From positions 1 to 38,828 of IMG/VR virus record IMGVR_UViG_3300034102_002172: a stretch of DNA of 38,828 nucleotides. One strand, 5' to 3'. The notes beneath the pieces are model-generated. The model saw only the letters and a list, made by a program, of their open reading frames with translations, searched no databases and was not told where the DNA came from. Positions within the stretch are counted from its first letter, which is position 1; every line of letters begins with the position of its first letter. Positions 31,202 through 38,828 of this stretch are shown piece after piece. Position numbers and translations under genes: made by a program. Source of the stretch: a virus.

Positions 31202-32070
31202 GACCGGTTCAGCCTGATGGTCTTGGGCCCGACGAACTCCGCGACGTCAACCTTGCCGTCATCGTTGTCGTCGTGCCACGTGCCCGCGAGCGAGAACTCA
31301 AGCTGGTCCTTCAGTTCTTGCTCCATCCGGTCGATAAACGTCGTGCCGTCAAAGCCGGGCGGGATAAGACCGTCGCGCGCAAGCTCGATACGCAGCGCAG
31401 CCATGCCAGCGTCGGCAAGCAGCGACTGGTCCCCGACAAGGTACGGCATGCGGCCCGATGACAGCACGCGCTGGATAACGCGACGCGAAGCCCGGTCCGA
31501 CACGCCTTCCCAGTACTCTGACCGCTTCGCCGCAGCCACGCCAGGGAAGGCATAGCCAGCGTGGCGAGCCGCGATGCTCGGCGACATCGGCGGCAAAAAC
31601 ACCGTGCGGCAAACGCACGCCGGCTCAAGGTAGCTGACAACCTCACCGTCGGCCATCGTCACCGACCAGCGAAGTTGGTACCACTGGCCAAGCACCGTCA
31701 GCGCGCTCGAAGGAATGGTTGCCGTCAGACGCGCAGGCGCAAGCGTGCTGCTCGTCGTGACGGCGACGGCAAGCGCATCGGAATACCCGATGACGTTGCC
31801 GACCACCGACGAAGGCCGCAGCAACGCCGCGCCCTCCGCCGGGTTGACGATCCAATAGGACCGCCCAGCGACGATCGAGCCAGCACCGGCCGCGACCGTC
31901 AAAGAGAAATCTCCGACGCTGGCAATCGTGCGCGAAGCCGGGTCGAGCGTCACCGCTGGAGACGAAAGCGAGACACCCGCCGGCGACACGAAAGCCAGCG
32001 TCGCAGACACGGGGCGCCGCGGTGGAGCGAACTCAACCGCGGCATTCTGACCTTGCTGAAGAAAGCGCAT
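31198..32070 (-). CDS. Head-tail joining protein with a calcium-binding-like loop
   Basis: The product is 290 aa with AAGGAG upstream. The N-terminal half is beta (SATLAFVSPAGVSLSSPAV, GRSYWIVNPAEGA); the C-terminal half is helical (RRVIQRVLSSGRMPYLVGDQ). Near the end, DDNDDGKVDVAEF fits a DxNxDG-type EF-hand or dockerin-like calcium loop. Location between capsid and tail terminator suggests a head-tail connector or adaptor. The two-domain plan is longer than typical 100-150 aa adaptors. Confidence 0.55.
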   Translation of the reverse strand: MRFLQQGQNAAVEFAPPRRPVSATLAFVSPAGVSLSSPAVTLDPASRTIASVGDFSLTVAAGAGSIVAGRSYWIVNPAEGAALLRPSSVVGNVIGYSDALAVAVTTSSTLAPARLTATIPSSALTVLGQWYQLRWSVTMADGEVVSYLEPACVCRTVFLPPMSPSIAARHAGYAFPGVAAAKRSEYWEGVSDRASRRVIQRVLSSGRMPYLVGDQSLLADAGMAALRIELARDGLIPPGFDGTTFIDRMEQELKDQLEFSLAGTWHDDNDDGKVDVAEFVGPKTIRLNRS

Positions 32071-32095
32071 GCCGTCTCCTTACACGCGCCAGGCT

Positions 32096-32974
32096 TCAGA
32101 CCTCGGAGCCGACGATGCCGTCAGGCAGAGCCGACACGGCCGAGCTGATAGCGAAGTCGAGCGAGTACTTGCCCGCCTTGCTGTCCTCGTCAATCTGCAC
32201 CTGAAGGTCAGGCGCCGAACGCTCCCAGAAGATAAGCGGGCTGCCAGCCTTGCTGACGAGGAACCAGTTGTCCGCGTCGGTCAGGTGGTTCCACACGATG
32301 GTGTCGATGCCGTAAGACCCGGCCATGTTCACCTGCATCTGGTCCGACGTGACGCTCGAGCCGAGAGCCTGACCGGCTGCCTCCTCGAGGTCAGGCGGGA
32401 TGATGAGGTAGAACCCACCCTCGGCGACAACGTCGCGAGGAAGGCCCTGATAATCCCGCCAGCGACGGAACATCGCGATAGCCGCCATGATGGCCGCAGA
32501 GTCGAGGCCGGTCGTCAGCTTGTTCGAGCGCGTGCCAATCTTGGTCACGTGGTTGTTGGCGCAGAGCGCCAGCCCGTCAACCGATGTGGTCGAGGTCGAG
32601 AACGCGCCTGCAAGAACCTCGGCAGCCTTCGCCGCGTAGGTCGAGGCCGTAGCCACGCCGATACGCTGCGGGAGGGTCGTGGTCGACTCAGGGACGTCCT
32701 TGGCATCGTACTTGTCAACGCGCACCTGAAGGCCGAACTTCTCGTACTGGACGAGCTGCGGCGTCAGCGCCTCAAGCTCTTGGACGGGAAGGTCGCCGCC
32801 GTTCCAGTTCGGGATGGACGACACGCCCGTAATCGGCGAGATGCGAAGGTCCGCGATGTCGTTGCGACGGTAGTCGTAGGCCTGCGCCCACTGCTCCGAC
32901 ACGCTGAACAGGCCCTCGAAGAACCGCTCGACGACGGTCTGCTTGACGTTGGTATTGTTGAAGTTGGTCGCCAT
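32096..32974 (-). CDS. Major capsid protein, Mu gpT-like
   Basis: The product is 292 aa with GGAGGG upstream of the ATG. The sequence has the Mu gpT family wording: NNHVTKIGTRSNKLTTG, LDSAAIMAAIAMFRRWRDYQ and FYLIIPPDLEEAAGQ, and LVSKAGSPLIFWERSAPDLQ near the end. The fold is expected to be HK97-like. It has no N-terminal delta domain long enough for a built-in scaffold, which supports the separate scaffold candidate at 34003. It lies directly after the decoration candidate. Confidence 0.85.
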   Translation of the reverse strand: MATNFNNTNVKQTVVERFFEGLFSVSEQWAQAYDYRRNDIADLRISPITGVSSIPNWNGGDLPVQELEALTPQLVQYEKFGLQVRVDKYDAKDVPESTTTLPQRIGVATASTYAAKAAEVLAGAFSTSTTSVDGLALCANNHVTKIGTRSNKLTTGLDSAAIMAAIAMFRRWRDYQGLPRDVVAEGGFYLIIPPDLEEAAGQALGSSVTSDQMQVNMAGSYGIDTIVWNHLTDADNWFLVSKAGSPLIFWERSAPDLQVQIDEDSKAGKYSLDFAISSAVSALPDGIVGSEV

Positions 32975-32989
32975 GTGGATGCCCTCCTA

Positions 32990-33460
32990 TCAGTCGAGCG
33001 GCTGGAGCGAGACGATGAACTCTTTGGCGACAGCGTTGTTGCCAGCGTTGGCAACCGACCACTGGCCAGTGAGCGTGATCACGACGTCGGCGTTGGTGTC
33101 CACCGTCTGGTCGACAAGGTGAACGCCGCCGAGAGTCGCGGTCGCCGAGCTCGCCGACAGCGAGCGAACGTGCAGCTTGCCGTCCTTAAACATGCCTTCG
33201 GCCTGTCCGTCGATGACCTCGTTGTTGACGACGTCGTGCGCCGGCAGCGAGGCCGCGACGATGGCGTTGACCTTGACCTTCGGAACGAAGGTATCGGTCG
33301 AGTTGGTCGACGGCGTTTGGACCGAGTAGCTGACGCCGAGCTTGTACGGCGAGCGCAGGAAGAAAGCCGGAATCGTTACGGTGCCCATCACGACCTCAGC
33401 GGTCGAGTTGGTGCAGGCCGTGAACGACGCCGGCACAAAGAGATTTGCAGGCTTGGCCAT
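32990..33460 (-). CDS. Probable capsid decoration protein
   Basis: The product is 156 aa with GGAGG upstream. Beta-rich, Thr/Val/Ala-heavy (TCTNSTAEVVMGTVTIP-like start, VHLVDQTVDTNADVVITL). Directly upstream of the capsid gene, the place of decoration or cement proteins. No sequence family is recognised, so the role is inferred from order and composition. Confidence 0.5.
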   Translation of the reverse strand: MAKPANLFVPASFTACTNSTAEVVMGTVTIPAFFLRSPYKLGVSYSVQTPSTNSTDTFVPKVKVNAIVAASLPAHDVVNNEVIDGQAEGMFKDGKLHVRSLSASSATATLGGVHLVDQTVDTNADVVITLTGQWSVANAGNNAVAKEFIVSLQPLD

Positions 33461-33550
33461 TAGTGTCCTCCGTGAAGTGAACCCGGCCAGCGCCGGTGCC
33501 CGTGCATTACGGCAAAAGTCTGTGACGCGCGCAAATGCCGCGCGAAATCG
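33461..33550 (-). promoter_or_regulatory. Intergenic stretch before the capsid genes, possible weak promoter
   Basis: One of the few gaps in the late operon. On the minus strand it has a TTGACG near 33559-33554, a short CCGGC/GCCGG hairpin, and TAATG-like bases before the GGAGG site of the decoration gene. A capsid-boosting promoter or a weak terminator for the preceding gene could sit here. Neither has a good -10 or T run, so this is a weak call. Confidence 0.3.
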
Positions 33551-34006
33551 TCAACGACTTCCGCGCCTTGGCTTATCGTATCCCTTCTGGACCGTCAGTT
33601 CCACACCCGGTCCGAGGTCCCGCTGGAGCAAGTCAGCCGTGCTTGGCTTCTTCTGCGCCATGCGACGCTTGACGGTCTGGATGGTGTGCCACGTGTCCGG
33701 GTGATACCACACGTAGACGCCGAGCTTGCCGTCGCGCTCGAAGCCGAGCGGAGGACGCATCTCGACGCCCGTCGGCACGTCCTGCGCGCCCATGGCCTTG
33801 TGCTTGTGGTACAGCCGCGCCACGTGCGGAGGCATCGAACCGTCACCGTGACGAGCGCCGCAGCGGAACCAGTGCATGGTTTCGAGGCCGGGAGGCGCGA
33901 ACCACATGCCAATCTCATCCGCGCGGCTAATGTCTTCGAGGTCGCGCATGAACCGCTCGGCCGTCGCCCGCTGCTCCGCGACCAGCTTCTCGAGGTCGTA
34001 ACTCAT
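33551..34006 (-). CDS. Unknown protein in the head module
   Basis: The product is 151 aa, start overlapping the upstream stop (ATGA) with GGAGG upstream. N-terminal charged helix (EKLVAEQRATAERFMRDLED), then a Trp/His/Pro-rich middle (MWFAPPGLETMHWFRCGARH, MPPHVARLYHKHKAMG) and a basic tail ending PRRGSR. No recognised motif. Placed between scaffold candidate and decoration protein. Confidence 0.65.
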   Translation of the reverse strand: MSYDLEKLVAEQRATAERFMRDLEDISRADEIGMWFAPPGLETMHWFRCGARHGDGSMPPHVARLYHKHKAMGAQDVPTGVEMRPPLGFERDGKLGVYVWYHPDTWHTIQTVKRRMAQKKPSTADLLQRDLGPGVELTVQKGYDKPRRGSR

Positions 34007-34545
34007 ACGGGCTCCCCTCCAAGGTTCTTGGCGATGGTCTTGCGCACGAGGTCAGTGTCAAAAACCTTCCGCGTCTCCATGCCCTTCTGGCCCTTGCCCT
34101 TAGCCGTCTTGTCGATGCGGTCCACCACGCCGGCCGTGATGTCGCCTGCAGGACGAGGCGCCGCCGCGAAGATGTCCGCGTTCTGCGACCGGAACTCTTC
34201 GAGCGCCTTGCGACCCTCGGGCGTTCGCGGGTCAACCGCCGGCGCGACCTGCGCCAGGAGCGACGGGTTAACGCGCGCGCCTGCCCTCGTCAGGTACCCT
34301 ACGACCTCTTCGCGCTGCGCAACCGCCAGCGCCTGCCGCTGCTGGTCAAGCCACGCGCTCTGCTGTGACTTGAGCTCTGCCATTTGGCGCTCGAGCTCAG
34401 CCGCGCGCATCTCTGCCTCGCTTGGCCCCTTCCTAGTCGCCGCCTTCGCGACAGGCTTGGCAGGCGCTGGCGGGTTCGCGGCCCGATGCGCCTGCTTCGC
34501 CTTCTGCTGTGCCCGCAATGCAGCGAGCTGGTCCTTGAGTCCCAT
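34003..34545 (-). CDS. Probable scaffolding protein
   Basis: The product is 180 aa, helical and rich in Ala, Gln, Lys and Glu. A basic N-terminus (MGLKDQLAALRAQQKAKQAH) with a Pro/Ala linker is followed by a coiled-coil stretch (MRAAELERQMAELKSQQSAW). A charged C-terminal part with a helix and Lys-rich end follows. Coiled coil plus basic end is the typical plan of capsid scaffolds. The position before the capsid block fits, and GGAGGGGAG lies upstream. Confidence 0.55.
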   Translation of the reverse strand: MGLKDQLAALRAQQKAKQAHRAANPPAPAKPVAKAATRKGPSEAEMRAAELERQMAELKSQQSAWLDQQRQALAVAQREEVVGYLTRAGARVNPSLLAQVAPAVDPRTPEGRKALEEFRSQNADIFAAAPRPAGDITAGVVDRIDKTAKGKGQKGMETRKVFDTDLVRKTIAKNLGGEPV

Positions 34546-34562
34546 CGTCTCCCCTCCTCTTG

Positions 34563-34790
34563 TCAGGCTTCGTCAGCCGCTTCCGCCTCAAGCTCCACTT
34601 CGAGCTCCGGCGCCTCTTCTTCCACGTCTTCGTCGCCAGTCTCGTCCATGTACTCGAGATGCTGGACCAGTCGCGCGAGCAGCTCGGCGACCTTGGCCTC
34701 GAGCTCCGACCCGGGCTCGGCCGGCATCAGGGCAATGATTTCATCCGAGAGGATGCCAAGCTTATCAACGTTTTCCTGAAACTCGTCCAC
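34563..34790 (-). CDS. Small acidic protein in the head module
   Basis: The product is 75 aa from GTG 34790, chosen because GGGAGG lies six bases upstream; a TTG at 34796 in the same frame has no room for a ribosome site. Helical N-terminus, then a very acidic C-terminus (EDVEEEAPELEVELEAEAAD). Possible scaffold partner, capsid accessory or chaperone; no family is recognised. Confidence 0.6.
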   Translation of the reverse strand: MDEFQENVDKLGILSDEIIALMPAEPGSELEAKVAELLARLVQHLEYMDETGDEDVEEEAPELEVELEAEAADEA

Positions 34791-34792
34791 AG

Positions 34793-35446
34793 TCAACCTC
34801 CCAACAACCGCGAGGACCGACGGGCTGCACTGCGCGCCCGACGTGCCACCCGACCCGCTTCGACCTGCTCGCCGATGCGCTTGGCGAACTCGTCGTCGAT
34901 GTCCGCCTTGATGGCCTCGACAAAGGCCGCGCGCTCCGGCTCGTTGTATTGCAGGACGCTGACGCGCTCGTTTCGACCGGCGAGGTAGGCGACAGAAGCT
35001 TGCGGGTTGCCCTTGCCGCGCGACCCGTAGAAGCTAATCTTGACCCGGTTGACAGCCATGGCGCGAACGCCGAGCGAGGCCCAAAGACGCCCGGTCTTGT
35101 CCCAGTCGCGACGCTTGCCGTTCGGCAGCAGCTCCAAGTATCGCCCGTAGTTCTCGTAGACGACCCAGCCTTGCCACTGGCCCTGTTGCACCTTGCGTTC
35201 ATAGCCAGCCGGCTGCGGTTGTCCAGGCGCAACCCACCAGCGATTCTTGTCGTCCTTGCTCCGCCCGGTCGTCGAGTACTCGCCAAGCGGCGTCCACTGG
35301 CCACCCGTCGGCGAGACGCCGTTGCGCACGCGCGTCTTGATGGCGTTGGCCAGCACCACGGCCGCGTCACGCAGCGGCACAATCAGCCGGGCCGACAACT
35401 CGTCGAGCCGGTTGAAGCCTTTGAGCTGGATGTCATAGCCCAACAT
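34793..35446 (-). CDS. Phage morphogenesis protein, gpG/HK97 gp10-like
   Basis: The product is 217 aa from ATG 35446, supported by GAGG 7 nt upstream; a longer frame to 35488 overlaps the portal gene by 56 bp and is less likely. Typical wording of the family: IQLKGFNRLDELSARLIVPL, then AIKTRVRNGVSPTGGQWTPLG, and KTGRLWASLGVR. These proteins take part in head completion or head-tail joining. The C-terminus is very basic (RRARSAARRSSR). Confidence 0.7.
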   Translation of the reverse strand: MLGYDIQLKGFNRLDELSARLIVPLRDAAVVLANAIKTRVRNGVSPTGGQWTPLGEYSTTGRSKDDKNRWWVAPGQPQPAGYERKVQQGQWQGWVVYENYGRYLELLPNGKRRDWDKTGRLWASLGVRAMAVNRVKISFYGSRGKGNPQASVAYLAGRNERVSVLQYNEPERAAFVEAIKADIDDEFAKRIGEQVEAGRVARRARSAARRSSRLLGG

Positions 35447-36839
35447 CTGCGACCTCAACCGATTCGCCTTGAACGGGTTGCTGCTCAACCGCCGGCGCGC
35501 TCAGCGGCTCAAGACGCGCGTCCATCTCGGCATCGGCCATCATGCGCTGAAGTGCCTCGTCGACGCTGATGCCGTCCATCTTCGCGCGCGCGCGAACCTT
35601 GCCGATGAGGCCGAGCGTCTGCTGAAGCTCCAACGCCTGCGCATCGTGAAGCGGGTCCGCAGGCATGACGGGCTCCCGGAACTCAAGCTGCACCTTCGCG
35701 GGCGGCAGGACCTCGACGCCACGCACGGCGTTGACGTAGCTTGCAACGAGGTCGTAGCAGCGTTGCTCGCCACGCTCGAGCTCGTCGAGATACTTCTGGC
35801 GCTCGGTGTCGCGGTCAATCTGCTCCATCTTCTTCGCGAGCGCCGTGATGCCCGCCGACTTTAAGAACGTCGCCGGGTTCATTCCCTGGGCGCTGATGAC
35901 CGCGCGCATGTATTGCTCATTCGTTGTCGCGTAGCCGGCGAGGTCCGGCTGCGGGCGCGCGAAGTCGAGACGCGCGGCAGGGTCGCCGAACGCCGCCAGC
36001 GTCTCCGGACCGGTGTCCATGTTCTCGGCCTCGCCTGCGCTGACGCCAGACACGAACATCTGCGAGTAGCCCTGAAGCCGCGCGATGTGCCCGAGGTCCG
36101 TCATGTCGTGGTTGATGGCCCGCTGCGCATCCAGCAAGTCGTCTGGCGCGAAACACCACCACGCACCACTGACGGTGTCGTCGCCACGCATGCACACGAC
36201 CGGGATGCGGCCAAACGGGTTGACCCCGCCGAACGGAGGCGGCATTTCCGCCGCGAACTCCTCCATCCACGTGATGGCCTGCGCGGTGAATCGCGCCGTC
36301 GCGTATCGCACGCCGCCAAGGTCCGGGTCTTGCTCGATAGGCACCAGCAAGCGCCACGCGCTGACCTCGTCTTCGCTTTGCGCCATCGGGTCCGTCAGTT
36401 CAACCGCTTGGTCGTGCGGAGGCATCGTCACGACCCGCAGGCTCGAGCCGTGCGGCAGGCACCAGACCGTCGACTGGTTCAGCGTCACGAGCTGCCCATA
36501 GGCCGACTGCATCGCCTTATCAACGCCGGCCTCGGTGTAGATAAGCTCGATAGTACGCGTCACCGCTTCCGGCAGCGGAGCGCCAGTCACCGGGTCAACG
36601 AACGACCGCGTGCGCTTCATGCTCGCCATCTCGCGCGCGTTGCGCCAGATGAACGGTACTACGCGCTGAACGTGCTTCGTCCACGTCTTGGGATAGAGGC
36701 GCTGACGCTGGCGCCGGCTGTCCTCCATGTTGCGGTGGAGGTACTCCCACAGGATGCGCATCTTGTCGCGCCACTGCTGCGACCCGGGCCCGTCGGTCAG
36801 GTATCGCCAGCCGCCATTCAGTTGCAGTGCCAGACTCAT
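35433..36839 (-). CDS. Portal protein
   Basis: The product is 468 aa with GAGG upstream of the ATG. Portal features: a helical N-terminal region (MEDSRRQRQRLYPKTWTKHV), the wing with beta strands (SSLRVVTMPPHDQAVELTD, IPVVCMRGDDT), a long helical stem with DDLLDAQRAINHDMTDLGHI, and a C-terminal crown with coiled parts. It forms the dodecameric ring for DNA passage and for terminase docking. It directly follows the large terminase with 7 bp between them, and overlaps the morphogenesis gene by 14 bp. Confidence 0.85.
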   Translation of the reverse strand: MSLALQLNGGWRYLTDGPGSQQWRDKMRILWEYLHRNMEDSRRQRQRLYPKTWTKHVQRVVPFIWRNAREMASMKRTRSFVDPVTGAPLPEAVTRTIELIYTEAGVDKAMQSAYGQLVTLNQSTVWCLPHGSSLRVVTMPPHDQAVELTDPMAQSEDEVSAWRLLVPIEQDPDLGGVRYATARFTAQAITWMEEFAAEMPPPFGGVNPFGRIPVVCMRGDDTVSGAWWCFAPDDLLDAQRAINHDMTDLGHIARLQGYSQMFVSGVSAGEAENMDTGPETLAAFGDPAARLDFARPQPDLAGYATTNEQYMRAVISAQGMNPATFLKSAGITALAKKMEQIDRDTERQKYLDELERGEQRCYDLVASYVNAVRGVEVLPPAKVQLEFREPVMPADPLHDAQALELQQTLGLIGKVRARAKMDGISVDEALQRMMADAEMDARLEPLSAPAVEQQPVQGESVEVADVGL

Positions 36840-36846
36840 GCGCGCC

Positions 36847-38355
36847 TCACAGGTGCTTGCGGCTTAGGGTGTACGCCGTCGAGTGGCGCGAGTGTACCAT
36901 GACCTGATGCATCCGCAAAGCATCAGCCCCGTGGTCAAAGACGTTGTCCTTGTGGGGGATGTTCGTGATGACCCCGAACATGTCCTGCTTGTAACGGTAG
37001 TTCTGCATGCAGGACACGATACCGCGCCGCTCCTCCGTCTTGCCGAGGTGCCTCGCGAAGAGCAGCTGCGGGGCCCGGTCGACAGGGTCAAGCATGTCGC
37101 GCACGAGCTCGATACCTTCCGCGACAGACTGCTCGAGTCGGCTGTTCATACGGTGGACCTGCGACTTCGGGAACTGCTCGAGCGCCCATTGAATCTCGCG
37201 CTTTACCGCTCGGTCACAAACAATGTGCGACGGCTCGCGCTTTAACCGCTGGCATCGCATCACGACCTCTTCGTGTAGCTTGCCCATCGGGATGTTGTCC
37301 GGGCACAGCTCATCGAAGACGATGCATCGGCCTTGAGCGTCGCGCGCAATCCACAGGACGTGAGGATACTGGTCGCCGGCGTCGTACGCTAGGTCGTACT
37401 CCATCCCGTTCGGGAACCGGTTGAACTCAACGAGATGCCGCGAGTCCTCGAACTCCGCCCAGATGATGGACTCGGGACGCAGAATCTCGGCCAGCACCTC
37501 TTGCCGCCAGCGCCGCGCGCTGTAGTGGACCTTCAGGCCGTCGAGGTAGTTGGCCGGCAAGTGCGGGTTATCAAGCGCAGTGTTGCGCCACCAGCCCCAA
37601 CGCATCAACTCCTTCCGACGCTCAACCTCGTCCTCGATGCCGTGCGCCTTGATGCGCGCTTCATGAAACTTGGCGACCACGCCGCGCAGGCCGTTCGGAG
37701 TCGTCGTCCCAAATATCTGCCGCCAGCGTGAGCCAGGACGACGGATGCGCCCGTCGACTGTGTCCCAAATCTCAAGCGACCGCGGCACCGTCTCGATCTC
37801 GTCCATCCATGCGGTCGAGAACTCGAAGCCAAGCAGGTTGGCGATCTTTGCGTACGTCCGGGCAAACACCTTGCCGCCACAGACTAGCGTCTGTTCCTTC
37901 GCAGCCTTGTGCCACTTGCCCGAAGCTAGAGGGTAGCCGGCCTGCTCAAGCTCTTCAACGTACCTATGCCAGTGCGGTAGGTTCACATTTGAGACTTGGT
38001 CGTGCGTCGGGCCGCTGAGCATGTGCCAGCCACCCGGGTTGGCGATGACGCCCATGACGAATTCGGCACCAGCCCACGCCGTCTTGCCCGCCCCAATGCC
38101 GCCAAGGTGCAGCTTCTGCGTCTTCGGCGAGGTCCACCGCCCCTTGCCCGCGTCCCACTCCGGCAGCGACAGACCGGCAGCGTGCGCCGCCATCATGTGC
38201 GGCATCGGTCGATAGCTGGTCACGGAGCAGAAGAACTTGAGCAGCGCTTCCCGGTCCTGACTAAGGACCTCGCGCAGTTCGCGCCATCCGCGCATCTTGA
38301 TGCTAGCCGCTGCCCGTCGCGCGCTCTTGCGCTCAGCTGACGATGTTGTCGTCAC
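36847..38355 (-). CDS. Terminase large subunit
   Basis: The product is 502 aa from GTG 38355, overlapping the small subunit by 23 bp. ATPase part: GGIGAGKT (85-92) as Walker A, FSTAWMDEIE (Walker B, Asp185 and Glu186), IFGTTTPNG as coupling motif. Nuclease part: LAYDAGDQYPHVLWIA with the first Asp, HIVCDRA with the second, and FDHGADALR with the third, the RNase H-like triad. It pumps DNA into the head and cuts it. Location next to the 9-bp terminal repeat fits cos-type cutting. Confidence 0.9.
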   Translation of the reverse strand: MTTTSSAERKSARRAAASIKMRGWRELREVLSQDREALLKFFCSVTSYRPMPHMMAAHAAGLSLPEWDAGKGRWTSPKTQKLHLGGIGAGKTAWAGAEFVMGVIANPGGWHMLSGPTHDQVSNVNLPHWHRYVEELEQAGYPLASGKWHKAAKEQTLVCGGKVFARTYAKIANLLGFEFSTAWMDEIETVPRSLEIWDTVDGRIRRPGSRWRQIFGTTTPNGLRGVVAKFHEARIKAHGIEDEVERRKELMRWGWWRNTALDNPHLPANYLDGLKVHYSARRWRQEVLAEILRPESIIWAEFEDSRHLVEFNRFPNGMEYDLAYDAGDQYPHVLWIARDAQGRCIVFDELCPDNIPMGKLHEEVVMRCQRLKREPSHIVCDRAVKREIQWALEQFPKSQVHRMNSRLEQSVAEGIELVRDMLDPVDRAPQLLFARHLGKTEERRGIVSCMQNYRYKQDMFGVITNIPHKDNVFDHGADALRMHQVMVHSRHSTAYTLSRKHL

Positions 38356-38779
38356 CGGTCACCCGCTCGCCGAAGGGTAGAGGTATCTGCAACCCGACCG
38401 GAACCTGCACGAGCTGGTTGTCCGCGCTTGCGTTAGCGCCAAAGCGCTCGGCCATCAGGCGCAAGTGACGCAGCTGCGCCGCCGCCAGCTTCTCCCAGGC
38501 CAGCAACTTGCCCTCGTCGGTCTCGAGCGACATGCCGGTCAACAGCGTCCGGACGCGAAGACAGTCCGCGGCCTGTAGCATCATGACCGTCTGGATGTTC
38601 AGCGCGTTGTCGTCGAACAGCGACTCGACCGCTCGCACCACGTTGGACGGGTAGTACTCGCGGAAGACGTGCCAGCCAAACGGGATCGACGACTCGCGCG
38701 CTTCCGCCGTGTCGCGTCCGACGTGCGTTTGCGTCCGATGTGACGGGCGCGGCGCCTTTTCCGATGGTTTCCCAGTCAT
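38333..38779 (-). CDS. Probable terminase small subunit
   Basis: The product is 148 aa, start overlapping the HTH gene stop (ATGA). N-terminus is basic and disordered (KPSEKAPRPSHRTQTH), the middle is helical (YPSNVVRAVESLFDDNALNI, DEGKLLAWEKLAAAQLRHLR), and the end is a short beta-like tail. No strong motif, but placement directly before the large subunit with overlap, and next to the genome end, is that of TerS, which recognises the packaging site. Confidence 0.7.
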   Translation of the reverse strand: MTGKPSEKAPRPSHRTQTHVGRDTAEARESSIPFGWHVFREYYPSNVVRAVESLFDDNALNIQTVMMLQAADCLRVRTLLTGMSLETDEGKLLAWEKLAAAQLRHLRLMAERFGANASADNQLVQVPVGLQIPLPFGERVTGDDNIVS

Positions 38780-38828
38780 TTCAACACCTTTTCAGGGGCC
38801 CCGCCCTCCAAAAACCGGAGGGGCAAGC
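38776..38828 (-). CDS. C-terminal end of the helix-turn-helix gene that begins at 961
   Basis: Read on the minus strand from the window end, this stretch continues the frame of the gene at 1-961 whether or not the 9-base terminal duplication is removed, because 9 is a multiple of 3. It encodes a tail ending GGAPEKVLK and stops at TGA 38778-38776. That stop overlaps the small terminase start as ATGA, the same coupling seen throughout this strand. This is direct evidence that the two window ends are adjacent in the replicating or packaged molecule. Confidence 0.75.
   Translation of the reverse strand, partial: LPLRFLEGGAPEKVLK
38820..38828. repeat. Terminal 9-bp direct repeat, right copy (possible cohesive end)
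   Basis: This is identical to bases 1-9. It overlaps the right arm of a 6-bp inverted repeat with an A-rich loop (38804-38822). Just upstream is the palindrome GGGGCCCC. The location next to the small terminase gene fits a terminase recognition and cleavage region, but no experimental sign of cutting can be read from sequence alone. Confidence 0.6.

Noticed and set aside
35913-36902. 329-codon plus-strand open frame opposite the portal gene
   Set aside because: Antisense shadow; the portal gene is well supported and fits the gene order.
1-38828. Temperate lifestyle genes (integrase, excisionase, CI-like repressor, attachment site)
   Set aside because: None found on either strand; the 84-aa winged-helix protein alone is not evidence of lysogeny.

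Overview
The window reads as an essentially complete genome of a tailed double-stranded DNA phage with siphovirus-type morphology. It has terminase, portal, a Mu gpT-like capsid protein, a tail tube protein, a frameshifted pair of tail chaperones, a tape measure and a tail tip, and no sheath or baseplate wedge genes. The sequence is clearly GC-rich, most genes have GGAGG-type ribosome binding sites, and many neighbouring genes overlap by ATGA or GTGA. I see no integrase, excisionase or CI-like repressor, so a virulent lifestyle is more likely. The host cannot be named from the sequence; a high-GC bacterium, probably Gram-negative, is a guess. The first and last 9 bases are identical (GGGGCAAGC). 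One open reading frame runs through the join in frame, so the molecule is circular or has short cohesive ends, with a unit length of about 38,819 bp.

Transcription appears to radiate from one control region at 6785-6927, which holds two divergent promoters in a 10-bp inverted repeat. The leftward arm (minus strand) carries a winged-helix protein, an SF2 helicase with three perfect 72-bp in-frame repeats, a GIY-YIG nuclease, a PrimPol-helicase, a candidate iteron-type origin, a VRR-NUC nuclease, SSB and a helix-turn-helix protein. It then crosses the end of the window into the packaging, head, tail and lysis genes, which run on the minus strand from 38779 down to 13260. The rightward arm (plus strand, 6928-13164) carries RecT, three unknown proteins, ThyX and a YqaJ-type exonuclease. 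After these come a possible muramidase and a string of very small proteins, several of them cysteine-rich. The two arms converge at 13165-13259.

The late region has the standard order: small and large terminase, portal, gp10/gpG-like morphogenesis protein, possible scaffold, capsid, head-tail joining proteins, tail terminator, tail tube, chaperones G and GT, tape measure, tail-tip proteins, two very large repeat-built surface proteins and a lysis cassette. The cassette holds a CHAP-type endolysin and four small membrane or exported proteins.

The most noteworthy points are: (1) the candidate iteron origin at 1845-2080; (2) the end junction just upstream of the small terminase, crossed by an open gene; (3) the perfect 72-bp triplication in the helicase gene; (4) a 929-residue protein built from about 37 copies of a 20-residue motif; (5) a textbook slippery heptamer in the tail chaperone gene; and (6) shared promoter sequences in the early region.
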